Shown one piece after another: positions 35,228 through 48,095 of a stretch of 64,000 nucleotides of DNA; position 1 is the first letter of the stretch, and every line of letters begins with the position of its first letter. The notes under the pieces were generated by a model that did no database searches, had not been told where the DNA came from, and saw only the letters and a list, made by a program, of their open reading frames with translations. This stretch comes from Serilophus lunatus (taxonomy: Eukaryota > Chordata > Aves > Passeriformes > Eurylaimidae): positions 372,001 to 436,000 of the forward strand of contig VXBA01003121.1 in NCBI GenBank assembly GCA_013399895.1, written 5' to 3'. The position numbers and the translations under genes were made by a program.

Positions 35228-35738
35228 CACAGATTCACAGAACAATTAAAGTTGGAAAAGATCTACGAGATCACAGAGTCCAAGCTGTGCCAGATCCCCA
35301 CCTTGTCCCCCAGCCCAGAGCACTGGGTGCCACGTGGACACGTGCTTCCTTGGACACACTGGGAATGGGGGCCCCATCACCTCCCTGGGCAGCCTGTGGC
35401 AAAGCTTAGCCATCCTTTCCATGAAGAAATTCCTCATGCCCAACCTGCCCCTGCCCTGGCCCAGCCTGAGGCCGTTCCCTCTCCTCCTGGCCCTTGTTCC
35501 CTGGGAGCAGAGCCCGACCCCCCCCGGCTCCCCCCTCCTGATAAGGATTGCAGAGAATTCCAGGGGCCCCCTGAGCCTCCTTTGCTCCAGGATGAGCCCC
35601 CCCAGCTCCCCCAGCTGCTCCTGGGGCTCCAGCCCTTTCCCAGCTCCATTCCCTTCCCTGAACATGCTCCAGCCCCTCAATGTCTCTCTTCCATGAGGAA
35701 CCAGAACTGGACACAGCCCTCGAAGGATCCAGCCTTCC
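35228..35738 (-). mobile_element. CR1 LINE fragment, group B (about 510 bp)
   Basis: The + strand runs from 'cacagattcacagaacaattaaagttgg' through 'ccaccttgtcccccagcc', 'gggcagcctgtggcaaag', 'ctgggagcagagcccgacc' and 'agctcccccagctgctcc' to 'gaactggacacagccct'. The minus strand keeps LGMRNFFMER and HRLPREVMG, remnants of the CR1 reverse-transcriptase C-terminus. Long open frames (228 codons on +, 186 on minus) over this interval come from the GC-rich element and are not genes. Confidence 0.93.
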
Positions 35739-38700
35739 CTGCGCTTGGGTTGTGTTTGCTCTTGGGTTGGAAAACTCGTGAGTTGCATCAATGCCGTGAT
35801 TTCCATTCAAATGCCTCCATCAGAATCAGGCAGGCTCCGTGTCTGACCACCCACAAGAGAGAAAGTGTGGCTTGATCCATGGAGGTGAAGCTCATAACAA
35901 ATAACCAAAGGAGCTCCTGCTACAGCTGGCAGGAGAATCAGCTTGTCATTCCTCAAACCCAAGAGACACTCAAATACATTTTTCCTCAAACCACTACCCT
36001 TCTTACCACTTGCTTTCTAAAGTACTGTGGTTTTATGTTCCCTATTCTAAAGTGCCAGGCATTGCAGGGTCAGGTGTCCCTATTTTGGAAGTCTAGATCT
36101 TTTCCTTATTTTCCTCCTCACAACTGAACTAGGATTCAATGATTCCTTTGCTTTCCCTCTGCCCCTGTGCCTTCAGCCCTCACCTCTTTGCCTCATACAT
36201 CCTCCTTGCAGTGACAGAACCTCTTGGGAGCACACATGGAGCTCTTGCTTATGACCATGGAAGCCACATCCCCCTTCCTACCATCCTGTATGGATACCTG
36301 TGAGTTTTTGAGAATAGTGGCAAAAAGGAGAACAAAACATAAACCAGATTCTTTCCAGGGTGCTCACAGGTGCAGTGCAGCCTATTCACTGGTTGTCATC
36401 CAATACAGACACCTCTTGGAAAACCAAATAAGGGCCAACTAAAGCACATACCCAGCACTCCCCTGCTCCAAGAAGGGCTTTTCACTCCCATCTTACTTTC
36501 CCAACAGATCTTGATTGCTAGTCACTTTTGCAAACAGTTTGATCCCACTACTTCTCCTCCCTTCTCCTTTTCCCAAGGGTCACACAGACAAGGGAACACT
36601 TACACCCAGATCTCACCTATCTCTCCATTTTACATGCAACAATCTCAGTATAAAATCCAGAGGAAAAATTTGGGTCAGCAAAGAGCTCCCTAGACCTCCT
36701 TGGTCCCTCTGAGGATCTTGCCTTTGTGTTTGCCTCTCAGCTTTACAGGCTGCTGCCAAAGCCATGCCCCTGCAGCTGAGAGAGTTGTAAACAAGGCGGA
36801 TTTTCCAAGGGAATTTTCCACAGGTCCAGAAGGCAGTGAGATATCCAGCCCTTGGTGGCTTTCAGCTGAGCCCACTACTCAAACGTGGTGCATTTCAAGG
36901 CATATTTCAAAGAAGAATTGTCCTGGAAAGGTACTGAGTTGTTAATTATTCAACATTGGCTGCAGGGAGGGTTTGCAATCCATTAATGATGGCAGCATCA
37001 CTCAGCAGCAGCACATCCGAGAGAGCCCGAGAGATGTATGAGGTGTTTATGAAAACTGCTTTATTGTGAAAAATGTTAAAGGCATCCTTTAAACTGCTCC
37101 TCCTTGGCAGATTTTATTAGCAATTCATTTCTGTCACACCTCAGGTCACACTACTGTAGATCTTGCAGTGATTTTTCTGGTTTTTAACATGCTTTTATTT
37201 AATTGCTGTCTCAAAGATTGTTTTCAATCCCCTGTGTGCCCTGTGAGTGACTGTCTGGGTCCTCTTCCAAGTTGACCTTGCACGGCAAAGCATGGAACTT
37301 AACTGTGTTTCACTTTGTGTGACTGCCATTGCTAAAGGACCACTGCCACACACTGGTAAACTTGGAAATATGTATTTTCTTAAAGCACTGCTGCTTTTTT
37401 TCTTTTCCATCCATCATCTCTTCTTCTCAAAGGATTTGTGTGGAAACAAAATTTCTTTGCTTTTTTTAACCAAATTTATCCCTTCTGCCTTGATTCTATC
37501 AGAGATGCTGCACAATTTGCTCTGCAGGTGACATCAAGATTCATCAGCAAAAAAGCTGTTGGTAGGAAGGAGGAGAGATCTGGCCATATCCTGACAAACT
37601 GAGAATTTACACACAAATCCTCTTGCAACAAACCAGGGGTCACCAGGAGAGTCATAAGGGGAACACTGAGTCTGCTCTGGCTTTATGAAAATCTCTGGGT
37701 GACCAGTTGTGGGTCTCCCATGTCCCATCAGCTTCTAGGAAAGTCCTGGTGCCATTCCACAGAACAGTTCCAGTTCAAGGGTAGGTTGGTACAGAAATGT
37801 CCCCCAGGCTTTCAGCCCAGTCTCTGTTCCTGGAAACATGACTAAGTTTGTCTCACAGAAGGAGATGTTAACACAGGTTGGCAAGAAAAACGTCACTCAG
37901 GCTCCAGGTTCAGCTTGTGCTGACAATTCTCGGGCATTAGAGAAGGACAAATCCTGCACTGATCACTGGGACAGATGGATGGGGTCATTGTTTTTCGTCA
38001 GCATCTCAGCTCCATCACTTTGTTCTTCCTCCAGCCAGACACTCAGTGACTCTCAGGTCTAAAACACCGATTTGAAAGCATAATTCTGTCCCCTCTTTTA
38101 CTGCCTTGAGCAAACGGCTCACAGCCATGATTACAGAAGTTTGGTTTAATTGTTTTTGATGCCACGGGGTGTCCCATTTATGCGTGACTATTGTGATTTA
38201 TCACTTTTTGAGCTGGACTTTTTCTTCCTTGAAACTATAGTTCATGACCTTCTGTCTCTTTTTTTCCTAAGAGTTCCTCAGAGCTCTGTGCTGGGTTCTG
38301 TGGTTTGCAGTAAAAGCTTAGCCTATACCTAGTGGAAGTTGACAGGACACGGACTTTATGTCCATTTTGAAATATTATCAACTCAACATCTACTTTAAAG
38401 GATTTTCAGGTGTATTCTGGAGTTATTTTTCCTCTTCTCAAGCAACCTCTTTGAGGCTGGAGCCACTTCTTTGCCCCGTTTTGGAGACACTTCACCTGTT
38501 TTCAAAAAGGATTTATGAGCTGCAGCACTTCTCCTTTTCTCTGCAAACACAGATCAAACAGCTCTGATTTGAGTGTGCCCCCAGTCTGATTAAATGCCTC
38601 TCAGGTAGAAGACATTTCTCCTTCTGTAGCTGCACATCAACAACTGTTCAAGGCTGTTACCAGTGAGGAGAAAAACTGGTGGGAAAAGCAGTTTCAGAAG

Positions 38701-40644
38701 TTATTATGCCCCAACTACTCCAGTCCAACTGACTGAGAGGTGGAAAAAGACCCCTCAAGTTTGTGTCTTTATGATTCAGTTAAAAATGCAAATGGAATAA
38801 GCTCCCAAATAAAAAGCTTGGAGGGAAGGCTTTTATTAATCATTCCTACAGCCTTGCAACAGTGAAAGTATATTTCATGTGAAGAAAAACCATTGCTCCA
38901 CCTTTCTTTTTTATGTTCCTCATGTCAAACCCTTCAGCTCTACTGACTTGCAACTCACCTGCCACAACCCTTTTCACAAGCACATCCCAAAAACCGATGC
39001 TGAGGTTGTGAGACATGGAGGGTTTTTTTAAGCTGAATGGTCACATGAAAATTTTGCCTGATAACTGTGGTCAGCTTTAGCTGATGTGACTTTGTTGCTG
39101 TTGTTGTTGCAACATTTTTATGACAGCAAAAGCCTTAATGTAGAAACACCCTGAGGATTTGGTTCTTTGTATTTTGTATTTTGTGTTGGTCACCATGTCT
39201 GCAATATATATTTGCAAAGCATCTTTGCCTGTGCGTGCTGCCTGCACCCTGAGGGATGACAAAGGCAGAACTTCTATGTCTAAATGATCCTCAGATCCCC
39301 CACATCCCAAAACCACTTGGTGGAGTCAGCAGAACTCATGTGCCTGAGCTCTGTGGGTGAGTGCTTTGGGAAACAGGAGCAGACTAAAGGATTCTTTGCC
39401 CCCCTGGATTTTTTAAATTCATGTGGATATTCAATATTTTTCTGTAGCATGTATAGAAGGCAAACAGCACTCCTCTGCTGAAGACTCATTTTTTCTGCTT
39501 GGTTTTTCCCATTTTTGGCTACATCTTTTTTTTTTGTGCCATGATTTCTAGGAGCTCATTCTCCTTTTGTGCTGAGGGATTGTATTCCTTTACTTTTTAA
39601 AAGAATTTTAGTTGAAAGATTTTATTTTTGACCAGAATGTGACAATAGGTGTTTGTGCAAGAAGTTGCTTAATAATTAATTAGGGCTGCACAGTAATTTA
39701 AGTAGATGATACATGGAAAGCTCATTTGTCTTAGCAAACCCTTTCACCTCAAAAGCCAACAGCTCAGGGAGCAGTTTGCCATGCAGCATCCACACGATGG
39801 GATCCAACTTCCTTCAGCAGCACAGCTTGGAGTACAAGAAGAAATACCCCTGAGATGCAAGAACCAGATCAAGAGAGCTCTGAGCTCTTGAATTAGGACA
39901 CAATTCTTATTGTAATTTCGTTATCTAGGGTGCTAATGGAGCGAAATGGGGAGAAAAAAGGAGCTACAGCCTGTGAAATAATCATCCTGTCAGAGAGCCA
40001 TTCTTTTCAGAACCACATATTCCAAAACCAGCAAACAGCAGGGAACGTTATGAGAATCCAGATCTTGATACAAAAAGCTTTCCCATGAAGGACAACACTG
40101 AAATTTCGCTCAGAGCAGTCAGGATGCCAACGAGAGATGTGCAAAAACACCCAAAAGGCTTTGATTGCCAAAATACTCTTATACCAAGCCCAAGCATCCA
40201 GACCTGTCTGGTGGGTCCTGGTCATAGAAATGCCTTTCTACAAAGGGCACAGTTTTCTTGGCAGCATCGCTTTTATGCTCAGCTTGATGAGCGCCCCCTG
40301 CCCTAGCAATGTACAGCTGAGCATCCTTTCCTGAGCTCTTCTTGCTCTGTTCCCCTCATGCACAGCAGGAGAGCGTAGGCACAGCTCTCCAAAGAGCCTC
40401 TCAGCTTCCCTCAGTAACCAGACACTGACTGCAATAATCTCCTGCCTGTCTTCCCACATAGTGAGCTGATCTCCTTGGGTCTTTTGCAGTAGGATACAGC
40501 CCAGCTTCCACTGGCTCAGGGTAACTGGACAACTCTTGGTGCCAGAGCCCTCTGCCCACCCAGCTCTTCCTAAACACCTTCACCCCATTCCACTTCATTT
40601 TGCTGTGAGATTTCTCAATTATTAGAGGAAGGTAATGGAAAAAG
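35739..40644. other. 4.9 kb of single-copy DNA, no gene seen
   Basis: There is no CR1 or recognisable exon. AT-rich, TAAT-rich patches occur at 36935-37010 ('gttgttaattattc', 'ccattaatgatgg') and 39670-39690 ('ttaataattaattagg'). A weak CTCF-like match (11 of 14, minus strand) lies at 40290-40304. Open frames are short (up to 107 codons). Confidence 0.5.
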
Positions 40645-41064
40645 GACTATGAAGATGATGAAGGGACTGGAATATCTCTGTGCCCAGGAAAGGCTGAGGG
40701 AGCTGGGGCTGTTCAGCCTCCAGAGGAGACCCTGAGAGGGGCCCCCATCCCTGTGTGTCAGGGTGTGCAGGGAGGGGACAGAGGATGGACCAGGCTCTTC
40801 TCCATGGAACCAGCAATGGGACAAGAGGAACAGGCAGGAACTGATGCCCAAGAAGTTCCACCTGAATATGAAGAACAACTTTCCTGTGCAGTGACTGAGC
40901 ACTGAACAGATTGTCCAGAGAGTGTGTGGAGTCTCCCTCACTGGGGATATTTCAGGACCACCTCGTGCCACATGCTCTGGGATGGCCCTGCTTGAGCAGA
41001 GAGGTTGAAACAGATGACCATCTGTCATCCCTTCCAACATGACCCATTCTGTGATTCTGTGAAT
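40645..41064 (+). mobile_element. CR1 LINE fragment of a different subfamily (group E)
   Basis: It begins 'gatgatgaagggactgg' and continues 'aggaaaggctgagggagctggg', 'ttcagcctccagaggagacc' and 'agagaggttgaaacagatgacc', ending 'cccattctgtgattctgtga' with two octamer relics. Its terminal block ('gtcatcccttccaac') differs from groups A-C. It is 5'-truncated at about 420 bp and its frames are broken. Confidence 0.92.
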
Positions 41065-42379
41065 TAGAGCTCTGACCTGGCACATCTCATCACAGTATCG
41101 TTACTGAATTTAGCAGGCAGAAAATCCTGCCTCAATTCTGTGCTCTGCCTCTGCTCTCTGCTCACCTGTTGGCATAATTTCTAGTCCTTTTTGTTGTTTC
41201 ATCCTTCTTACAGCATCCACTTTTCCTGCAAAGCTCAGAATTTCTCCTGTCTGTGCAGAAGACACTAAAATGACAAATAACAAATTGTTGTTCTGTGCTA
41301 TGCTGGGACCACCCTTGGCATTTCCTGAGGCATTTTTTATGCCTGATTTTTTGATTTACCACGTGAAAGCTGCTTGCAGCAGAAAGCACATTTGCTCTTG
41401 TTTTTTACCTGGAACCCAATACAGTAACTAGGAGGGGCTGTGTGTGGTGGGACCAGGATTTCTCACCTTGTTTGCAGTATGTGGCTCTCCATACATTGTT
41501 CTCCCCACAGGTACTACCCAGCAGGCAGATACAGCCTCCAACTTCACTCAGAGACACATCTTGTGCTTGAGGGAGATGGTATTTCCATAAAACTCTTCTT
41601 TGGAAGGGGCTGTTTCTGCAGTACTGTTCAAATTCTGATGCTTTGCAATGAGGTGCATTTTTCAGAAGGGCAGCGTGACCGTGAGTCCAACTTTCATCCT
41701 GACGTGCTGTTGTGCAATGTTTGGAGAAGCCTCCTGCTTTTAGGACTCTGCTCTTCATAACTCATCTGTAAAAGAGAGCTTGGCACAGCCAAACTCAGTA
41801 GAAAATATTCTCCTAGGGAAACAGAAATATTCTCCAGGTTTTGGGTATATTTACAGCAGGCAGATGAAATGCATAAATTAAAAGGATAGGTAGAGGCTCT
41901 GAAGAGTTTAAGCCAGCCAAGGTACTCAGACACTACGTATATTTATTAAGGATATGGGGTTTTTTTCACAGGAATGTTGCTGTTTCACAGTCTGACTTTC
42001 ACAGTTGTAGTAAAACACATGGTGGCATTTCAAAAGCCCTGGGACCGCCGTGAAACCCTTCACCTTGAGTGGTTCCATGGCAGGAGACCTTGGCAGAGAG
42101 AAAATCCTGGAACAGACCAGGAGCTGAAAGCAAGCACAGCTAAACAGCACAAGATTTAAGTGCTGTGAATAGGGAGTTTGTCTCCAAAAGAGCCACACAG
42201 GCCTTTATCCATAGGAGAGAGCACTGGAGGTGGTGGGGCTCTTTGGGATCTGCCCTGTCTTCCGCCAGCACAAAGCTACGTTCTGCCCACAGATGCCCTC
42301 GATGAGCACCCTGGGTGCAAGCTGGAGGCTGATCAATAAGCAAGGGGGGGCCTGACAATCTCAGCATCATCCCTCAGGC
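41065..42379. other. Single-copy DNA, no gene seen
   Basis: Open frames up to 117 codons overlap on both strands near 41405-41760. Nothing is recognised. Confidence 0.5.
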
Positions 42380-42630
42380 TGAGCAGCCGAGGTCCCAGTG
42401 CCGGGAGCCGGCTGTGGTTCCACACACGGCCCGTGGGCGAAATGGAAACCAGCCGGGAACCTCTCCAGCCCCACCGGGCTCGCCTTCCACCGGGTCTGCA
42501 ATTAATTAGAACCGAAGGGGAGGTTTTGAATAACCCCTTTGTGGAGCAAAATACGTGCAGTCAAAACCCAGCTGACAAACACAACAAAACTGACTTCATG
42601 GTTTCTTATGAGAAAACCATTAGCGCGCCA
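42380..42630. promoter_or_regulatory. CpG-enriched patch with homeodomain and SOX/TCF-like sites
   Basis: Positions 42390-42500 hold a visible CpG cluster (for example 'gtgccgggagccggc', 'cacggcccgtgggcg', 'ccaccgggctcgcc'), unusual in this CpG-poor window. It is followed by 'gcaattaattag' (42498-42509, palindromic AATTAATT), 'cccctttgtgg' (SOX/TCF-like) and 'ttagcgcgcc'. Such a mix resembles a conserved regulatory element, but no start site or transcript is visible. Confidence 0.25.
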
Positions 42631-45600
42631 GAGAAATGAAGAAACACTTTGTTCAAGTCACTGGTGTGAATGCAGCATATTCAGATTACAAAGCAGTCCT
42701 GCCCTGCTGTAATAAATATCATATAGCTTTATCCATGGGTAACCAGGTGTACAAAAGCCAGGAATAACACATTAGGTTTTAAGTTAGCATACAGTACCTA
42801 CTATTAGATTTTCACAGAGTTCACTCACAGAGTTCGACAGCGGCCAATGCCTTCGATGCAGTAAGTAGCCATGGGGCAGACACCTGAGCCCCCTGCCACG
42901 GCTCTGGCTTCATTTCAGCTCTTTGTCCATGCCCTCCTCTTGTGCCAGCACCCAAGGGAGACAAGGGCTGAGTGCTAAAAGGTTTAATAAAGAAAGATCT
43001 CCTTTACCTGGGTGGCACATCGCCTTCTTTTCCACAGTGGCTGCTGACCAACAGTAGCAGGTTGCTCAAACAGTCAGGCAGAAAGAAGTAGGGAAGAAAA
43101 GATTGTATTTGGGGAAAACATGTACAGTCTCCAGATCTCAGCTGGGTGAACTTTCACAATGTGTGGGCTATGGCAGGAGAGAGAAAAAGTTGTAACAAGT
43201 TCCTCTCCCTGTACAGGCAGTGAAAGCAGTACTCAACTCCTGCTTTAACACAAACACCCCAAATCATCTCAGAGATGTCCAAGCCTGCCTGATTCTTAGC
43301 ACAGATCCCTGTTGCAAAGGCTTTGTGCAAAAGCTGATCAGCCTCTCTTCATGATGTTTGTGAACACAGGGCCAACCCTGAGATGGGAAGTTGGTCCATG
43401 GAGCACAGATCCAGCAGGTCCTGGTCTAGTCCCATGCTGTGTTATCCCCCCTGGGTATTAGCACCTGAAGCCCCTGAAGTCAGCAAGTATCCCTCTGCTT
43501 CCACCTCTGCAGATGAGACTGTAAAACTCATCGCTCTTTGAGACTTGATCCAACCCAGGAACCCAAGTTCCTTATGGGAAAAGGCAGCCACCATGGCAAG
43601 TCAGTATTTCAGTCACAAATCTGGGTAATTTCTGGTAATACCATTATTTTCATCCAGAAACACAGTAATTTTTAAGCTTACAGTCCTAAAATGAGAGCAA
43701 TTCTGATTGACACATTGGGTTCCCAGGAAAAACAGCACAGCACTGTGTCATCTCCATAGTTTGACGGAATTTGTTCACATTTGTCTCCATCATTCAGAAT
43801 ACTTTGATGCCTCAAGCTTGCCAGGTGGGATAACAAATAACTGGGTTACTTCCAGAACATGAAAATAACCCACTTCAAGACAAAGGAGAAAATTCTCTTT
43901 CTTCACTTTTGCCAGCCCTCAGACACCTGAAAGATTCACCTTGCTGAGGTGGCAGCTGTGCAAATTCAGCACCAGTTTCTTTGGGCCATATTTCAAGTAC
44001 TTTGCTACTGCATAGGAAAACCTCTTCCAGTCATTTCATGCATGAAGTTAGTCCTGCCTCTTCACCTTGTCCTGCCTGTTACAGGACAGCACAACTCTTC
44101 AGATGACTGTAGCATCCTCTGGGTATGAAGATGTCTTCACGCAACCACAACCATATGCTGTAACCTTTCCAGCCACAAGAAACTGGCTCAATATCTCATT
44201 TAATTGAACCACCGAGATCAGTAGATCACAAGTCACAGGCCCTGCAGTTCAGTACTCACACACCCACAGGGCTTTTCTGTGTGTTCTAATGAATGCACAG
44301 AGCTCTTCTTCCACACCTGGTAAAAGGTGTCCCCTTCCTTCCTCCCCCTCATTTGAAATGTGTGATCCTAAAGGTTATGGTTGATACGCAGACTCAGCTC
44401 AAGTCCTCCACTAGGTGTTGTAGTGACAAAGATCTTCACGAGGACTCCCTGTCAAAACCAGCTGGGACTACTAATATCAGCCTTGCTTGATCAACCACCT
44501 TTGGATTTTCAACACTAATCTTTTCTGGCCTCTCCAGCTCTTGTCTTGAGAGACCATGTCAAGTTAATCAAAAAAAGGTGACCTGGACAGAACATGGGGA
44601 GAAGTGAAAGACCCAACCTTTTCTGCTCCAAAGTCACTGCAGAATTAGCTGATAGACAGGTGGCCTGAGACACATTTCTCACTACAAGCCAGGCATAACT
44701 TTAGGTATCCAGAAATGTTAGTGATGAAGTCAAGCTTTTTCTGAAGATGAGATTTAAATTAGAAAGGCACCACTGAAAGGCCAGCAGAGTAATTACCCAG
44801 GTGAAAGAGGAGTATTTCCTAAGGCACACACACACATGGTTTCTCTCTTCTCCTCTACCTAGTGCAGGCTTGGTCTTAAAATCATTTAAGGTGAATGGTT
44901 TCAGCTGCCACCCATGGGCAAGGTGGGACTGTGTCAGGGCCATTATTCCTCCTCCAAATGCACAAGATACTTTATTTCAGTGATTTGCACTTGCTCAAAT
45001 TGCCATTAGTGCACACATTTTATTTTACTATTTCTCCTAACTCTTCACACCTTTGGTCAGAGCTCTCCTTCTCTCCCCTGATAAATTTGGGTCTGAGTTT
45101 CATGCTGTGACTTTCTGTTCCCACACATAGATTGAGCCACTCCTTCTTCCAGTCCAGCTACTTCTTTAGGCCCTTCAGGGAATACTAAGGAACAGGTTGT
45201 TTCTCTGCTTCCCTCTTTGACCAGACCACAGGCTTTGTCTTAAATATGTGTTCTGGCAACCACAACACTACAGGAGTTTCCTCCTCCCTGGATCTGACCC
45301 CACATCCCTGGGATCCACTGGATGCAAGAACCTACTCAGCATTTTACCTTCTCCATTTTCTTGTATCCAGTGTGAGTCACCAGGACACAGCCCTGAGAAA
45401 GACCAAAAAACTGGCCACATTTACACACTCAAAACTTCAAAAAGGTTCTGAATAGATCTTCTGCCACCTTGGCCACACATTTGGTGATCTTCACAAAATA
45501 AGTCAAGAATGATATTTCTGCCTTAGGTTTTTGAGTGATACCTGCATACAGAATTTCTCACCAAGCCTCCTCAACACTACAGAGATCACAGATAGGCTGT

Positions 45601-46147
45601 GATTGCTCTACTCAAGCTTCAAAGAGAAGAATTCCCCTTTTGACAAGGGAGACCAGATCTGAGCATTTTTCTCAAAAAATTGGATGGACAGAGCCAGGAA
45701 CTGATGGGGAAAAGGGGGTATGACTGGAAATAAAACCTCAAGCTTAATTATGTCCTCAAGTAACTGTACTCATGGTCATCTGGACTTTTGTCTACCATAA
45801 ATTTTTTAGAATAGCAACCACTTAACCTAGAAAACAATAAAAGTGTCTGCTCAAAAGTAAATATTTTTTCCCCTGAAGGGAACATTGCTTTCTACAGCTC
45901 ACAGACCTCACAAACCAGAAGAATGGAACCAGAAAGGAAAATGAAGAATCTAATAATAATAAAAGGGGAAAGAAAAGCAAAGAGGTCTTTAACTGATAAA
46001 TTTTAAGACACAATTTTCTTGAAAAATTTAATAGTTTTACTCTGATCAATCATTATGCTGTTGGAGACTGACCCAGGATAAAAACTTCATCACTTTGAGG
46101 AGAAAAATGATGGAGAAGGATTATTTTTCATAGTCACAGTTTTCGAG
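42631..46147. other. Single-copy DNA, no gene seen
   Basis: A perfect-core 13-bp tandem duplication (unit 'tcacagagttcac', second copy ending 'ga') lies just inside this stretch at 42812-42837. 42640-44290 has almost no open frames above 60 codons. I see no repeat family or exon. Confidence 0.5.
42812..42837. repeat. 13-bp tandem duplication, two copies
   Basis: TCACAGAGTTCAC is followed directly by TCACAGAGTTCGA. The two copies differ only at the last two positions. Each contains AGTTC, a partial nuclear-receptor half-site. Confidence 0.7.
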
Positions 46148-46648
46148 ATGATCAGCCCAAGATGCTTCAATAAAATCATTCTCAGAAAGGAAAAAGGTGA
46201 CAAAAAAAGTCAACAAAAATCATGTGTTCTTCTAAAGTCTCAAACACAAAATCATTTAAAACTATTATTAGTACGTGGGTTCATTGAAGCCACTGTGACA
46301 CATGAAGCTTTAATCCACAGTTTGTTCTTTCCCTGTGCCATGTTCTTCCTGCACTGTTATTTTTTAAAACACAAACCCACACAACGATTTTGTCCAAGGT
46401 GCAACCAACAGCACATAAATATTGTTCAGGCTTCTATAAGTGGAAGAGTTTATTACAGCAATTTCTGTGTGGCTGTTGCTCTGCGTGAGAATGTTTTCAG
46501 TGTCAAAGCCAGAAGGGTGCTAAAATCCTGCTGGAAAGCATTTTCCATTGTCCAGGGAGAGCACAAAAAGAGAAAGTCAGCGTTCCTTCAGCCTTTTAAG
46601 GATTTGATGACAGTAATGGAGCTTTGGTGTGAGGGCAGAGCAGAGTAA
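46148..46648 (+). other. Open frame of 166 codons in AT-leaning DNA, function unknown
   Basis: This frame stays open for 166 codons although the local sequence is AT-leaning, where stops should be frequent. The product is basic, with a hydrophobic stretch in the middle (HSLFFPCAMFFLHCYF) directly followed by a CPRC pair. I do not recognise a family. It lacks the second Cys/His pair needed to call a zinc-binding fold. It may be chance or a noncoding exon. Confidence 0.1.
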
Positions 46649-46974
46649 GATGACTTTGTCCAATTGAAGCCACACCAAAGCACAGGGTCATCAAACAGAG
46701 CTCTTGAAATCCCTTCAGTAAAGGAGATTAAGGAGGTCATGAAAGGGTCCAGCTGCCCATGGCAGACCACTCCTTGGGCCTGGAGGCTCTGCATCATGCC
46801 AAGCACTCATCCAGGGACAGCATTCACTCACCTGATGTTCCATCTTGGATTAATTTTGGGTGGCTGCCACAATCTCCTCCATAACCTCCAGCTCTCTCCA
46901 AACTTCAAAATTCAACCAGCCAAGCACTTGAGCTATCTGGCTTTGCAGTCACCCACACAGGGATGCAGAAAGAG
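46649..46974. other. Possible badly decayed 5' part of the next CR1
   Basis: Phrases such as 'ttgggcctggaggctctg' cannot be aligned convincingly by eye. No gene is seen. Confidence 0.3.
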
Positions 46975-47030
46975 AGAGGGGCCTCTAGAGATCCCTTCCA
47001 AGACAAATCTTTCCACGATTCCTTGAAAAC
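46975..47030 (+). mobile_element. Short old CR1 3'-end fragment
   Basis: 'ggcctctagagatcccttccaagacaaatctttccacgattccttgaa' matches an older CR1 3' terminus (gacctctagaggtcccttccaac...attccatgattctatga) with substitutions. Only the terminal 50-60 bp can be recognised. Confidence 0.65.
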
Positions 47031-47998
47031 ATTGCATTTCCTCTATTGAATCCATTAACATTTGACCTCCATTTAAAGCAAGCTTCCATTATGTTGAAAT
47101 ATTTTTCTTTTTTTTTGTTTGTTTCTTTCTGAATCAACCATACAAAATTACCTCTCATCCTTACCTGTTAAAAGGAACTCAACAATTGACAATTATTTAG
47201 TTTAACTGAATACCTGCTGCCTCATTGTAATGGAGAGAGAAGTACTGTGGATTACATGCAGCTCTGAAAATAGGAAAGGACACAAGAAAACCCATAAGAA
47301 ATCTTTTATGCACAATTTCTCAGAAATACACTCGTTATCCTGCTAGAAACATTAGCTGTCAACTAAATGTGACTTGGGCACATACAGGAAAAAACAACTT
47401 GGAACATATTCCTCCAAGGATCTGAGTGAGGATGGTGTTTCCACACCTTTGAGAGCTGAATCATATTGTGCTTCCATTTACAAAGCTCCTATTCCCTTCA
47501 GGAGTCAAGTATGCTCAGGAAGTGCACACTTTAGAAAGAAAGGAGCCTTTGCTGCACAAGCAAACAGCAAGGCAAGACATTATTGGTTTGCAACTTGCCA
47601 GTAGAGCAGAGTGAGGTGGACTGGAGACCACAGTGAGACCATCAAAAGAAAAGACAACAACCACCAAAAGAAGAAACAACAGAGAACTTGAATCCTCTTC
47701 CACTACTTTGGTGTTTTGGTTTTGCTTTTTCCTCTTAAGCAACAGAAATACATTCAGAGAGATGTTATTTTGACCTGCCTTGGTAAATGAAGAACATCAT
47801 GTTTGTATTTTTACTTGGATATAACAATAGATCACAGGTGCTGGTTTCCACCTGTCCATAATCTGCTCAGTATTAAATAAATTCATCTTATGCATACAAA
47901 AGTAAAGAACTAAATCTTTCCCACAAAGCATTAAAGGTGGGTAAATTGGTTTTGGGTTTAGCAAAATTAATCCCATGGCTTCCATGCTGTTAGGAATT
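47031..47998. other. Single-copy AT-rich DNA, no gene seen
   Basis: It contains a T-rich tract with 'ttttctttttttttg' near 47103-47117 and a purine-rich run near 47640-47690. Nothing else is seen. Confidence 0.5.
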
Positions 47999-48095
47999 CA
48001 GAATCATGGAATGATAGAATGGCCTGGATTGGAAGGGATCTTAAAAACCATCTAGTTTCACCCCCTCTGACACAGGCAGAGAATCACGCTCTGGA
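47999..48095 (-). mobile_element. CR1 3'-end fragment, group A
   Basis: 'cagaatcatggaatgatagaatggcctggattggaagggatcttaaaaaccatctag' is a CR1 3' terminus in antisense, with two octamers. The similarity fades after 'cacaggcagagaatcacgctctgg'. Confidence 0.88.

Noticed and set aside
35189..35875. Overlapping open frames of 228 codons (+) and 186 codons (-)
   Set aside because: They lie over a group B CR1 fragment. The GC-rich, stop-poor element explains both, and the minus strand shows only a broken CR1 reverse-transcriptase tail.
40615..41085. 156-codon minus-strand frame
   Set aside because: It is antisense to the CR1 fragment at 40645-41064.
43020..43080. 'cttttccacag' followed by open sequence, considered as a splice acceptor
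   Set aside because: No matching donor, conserved reading frame or recognisable exon product.
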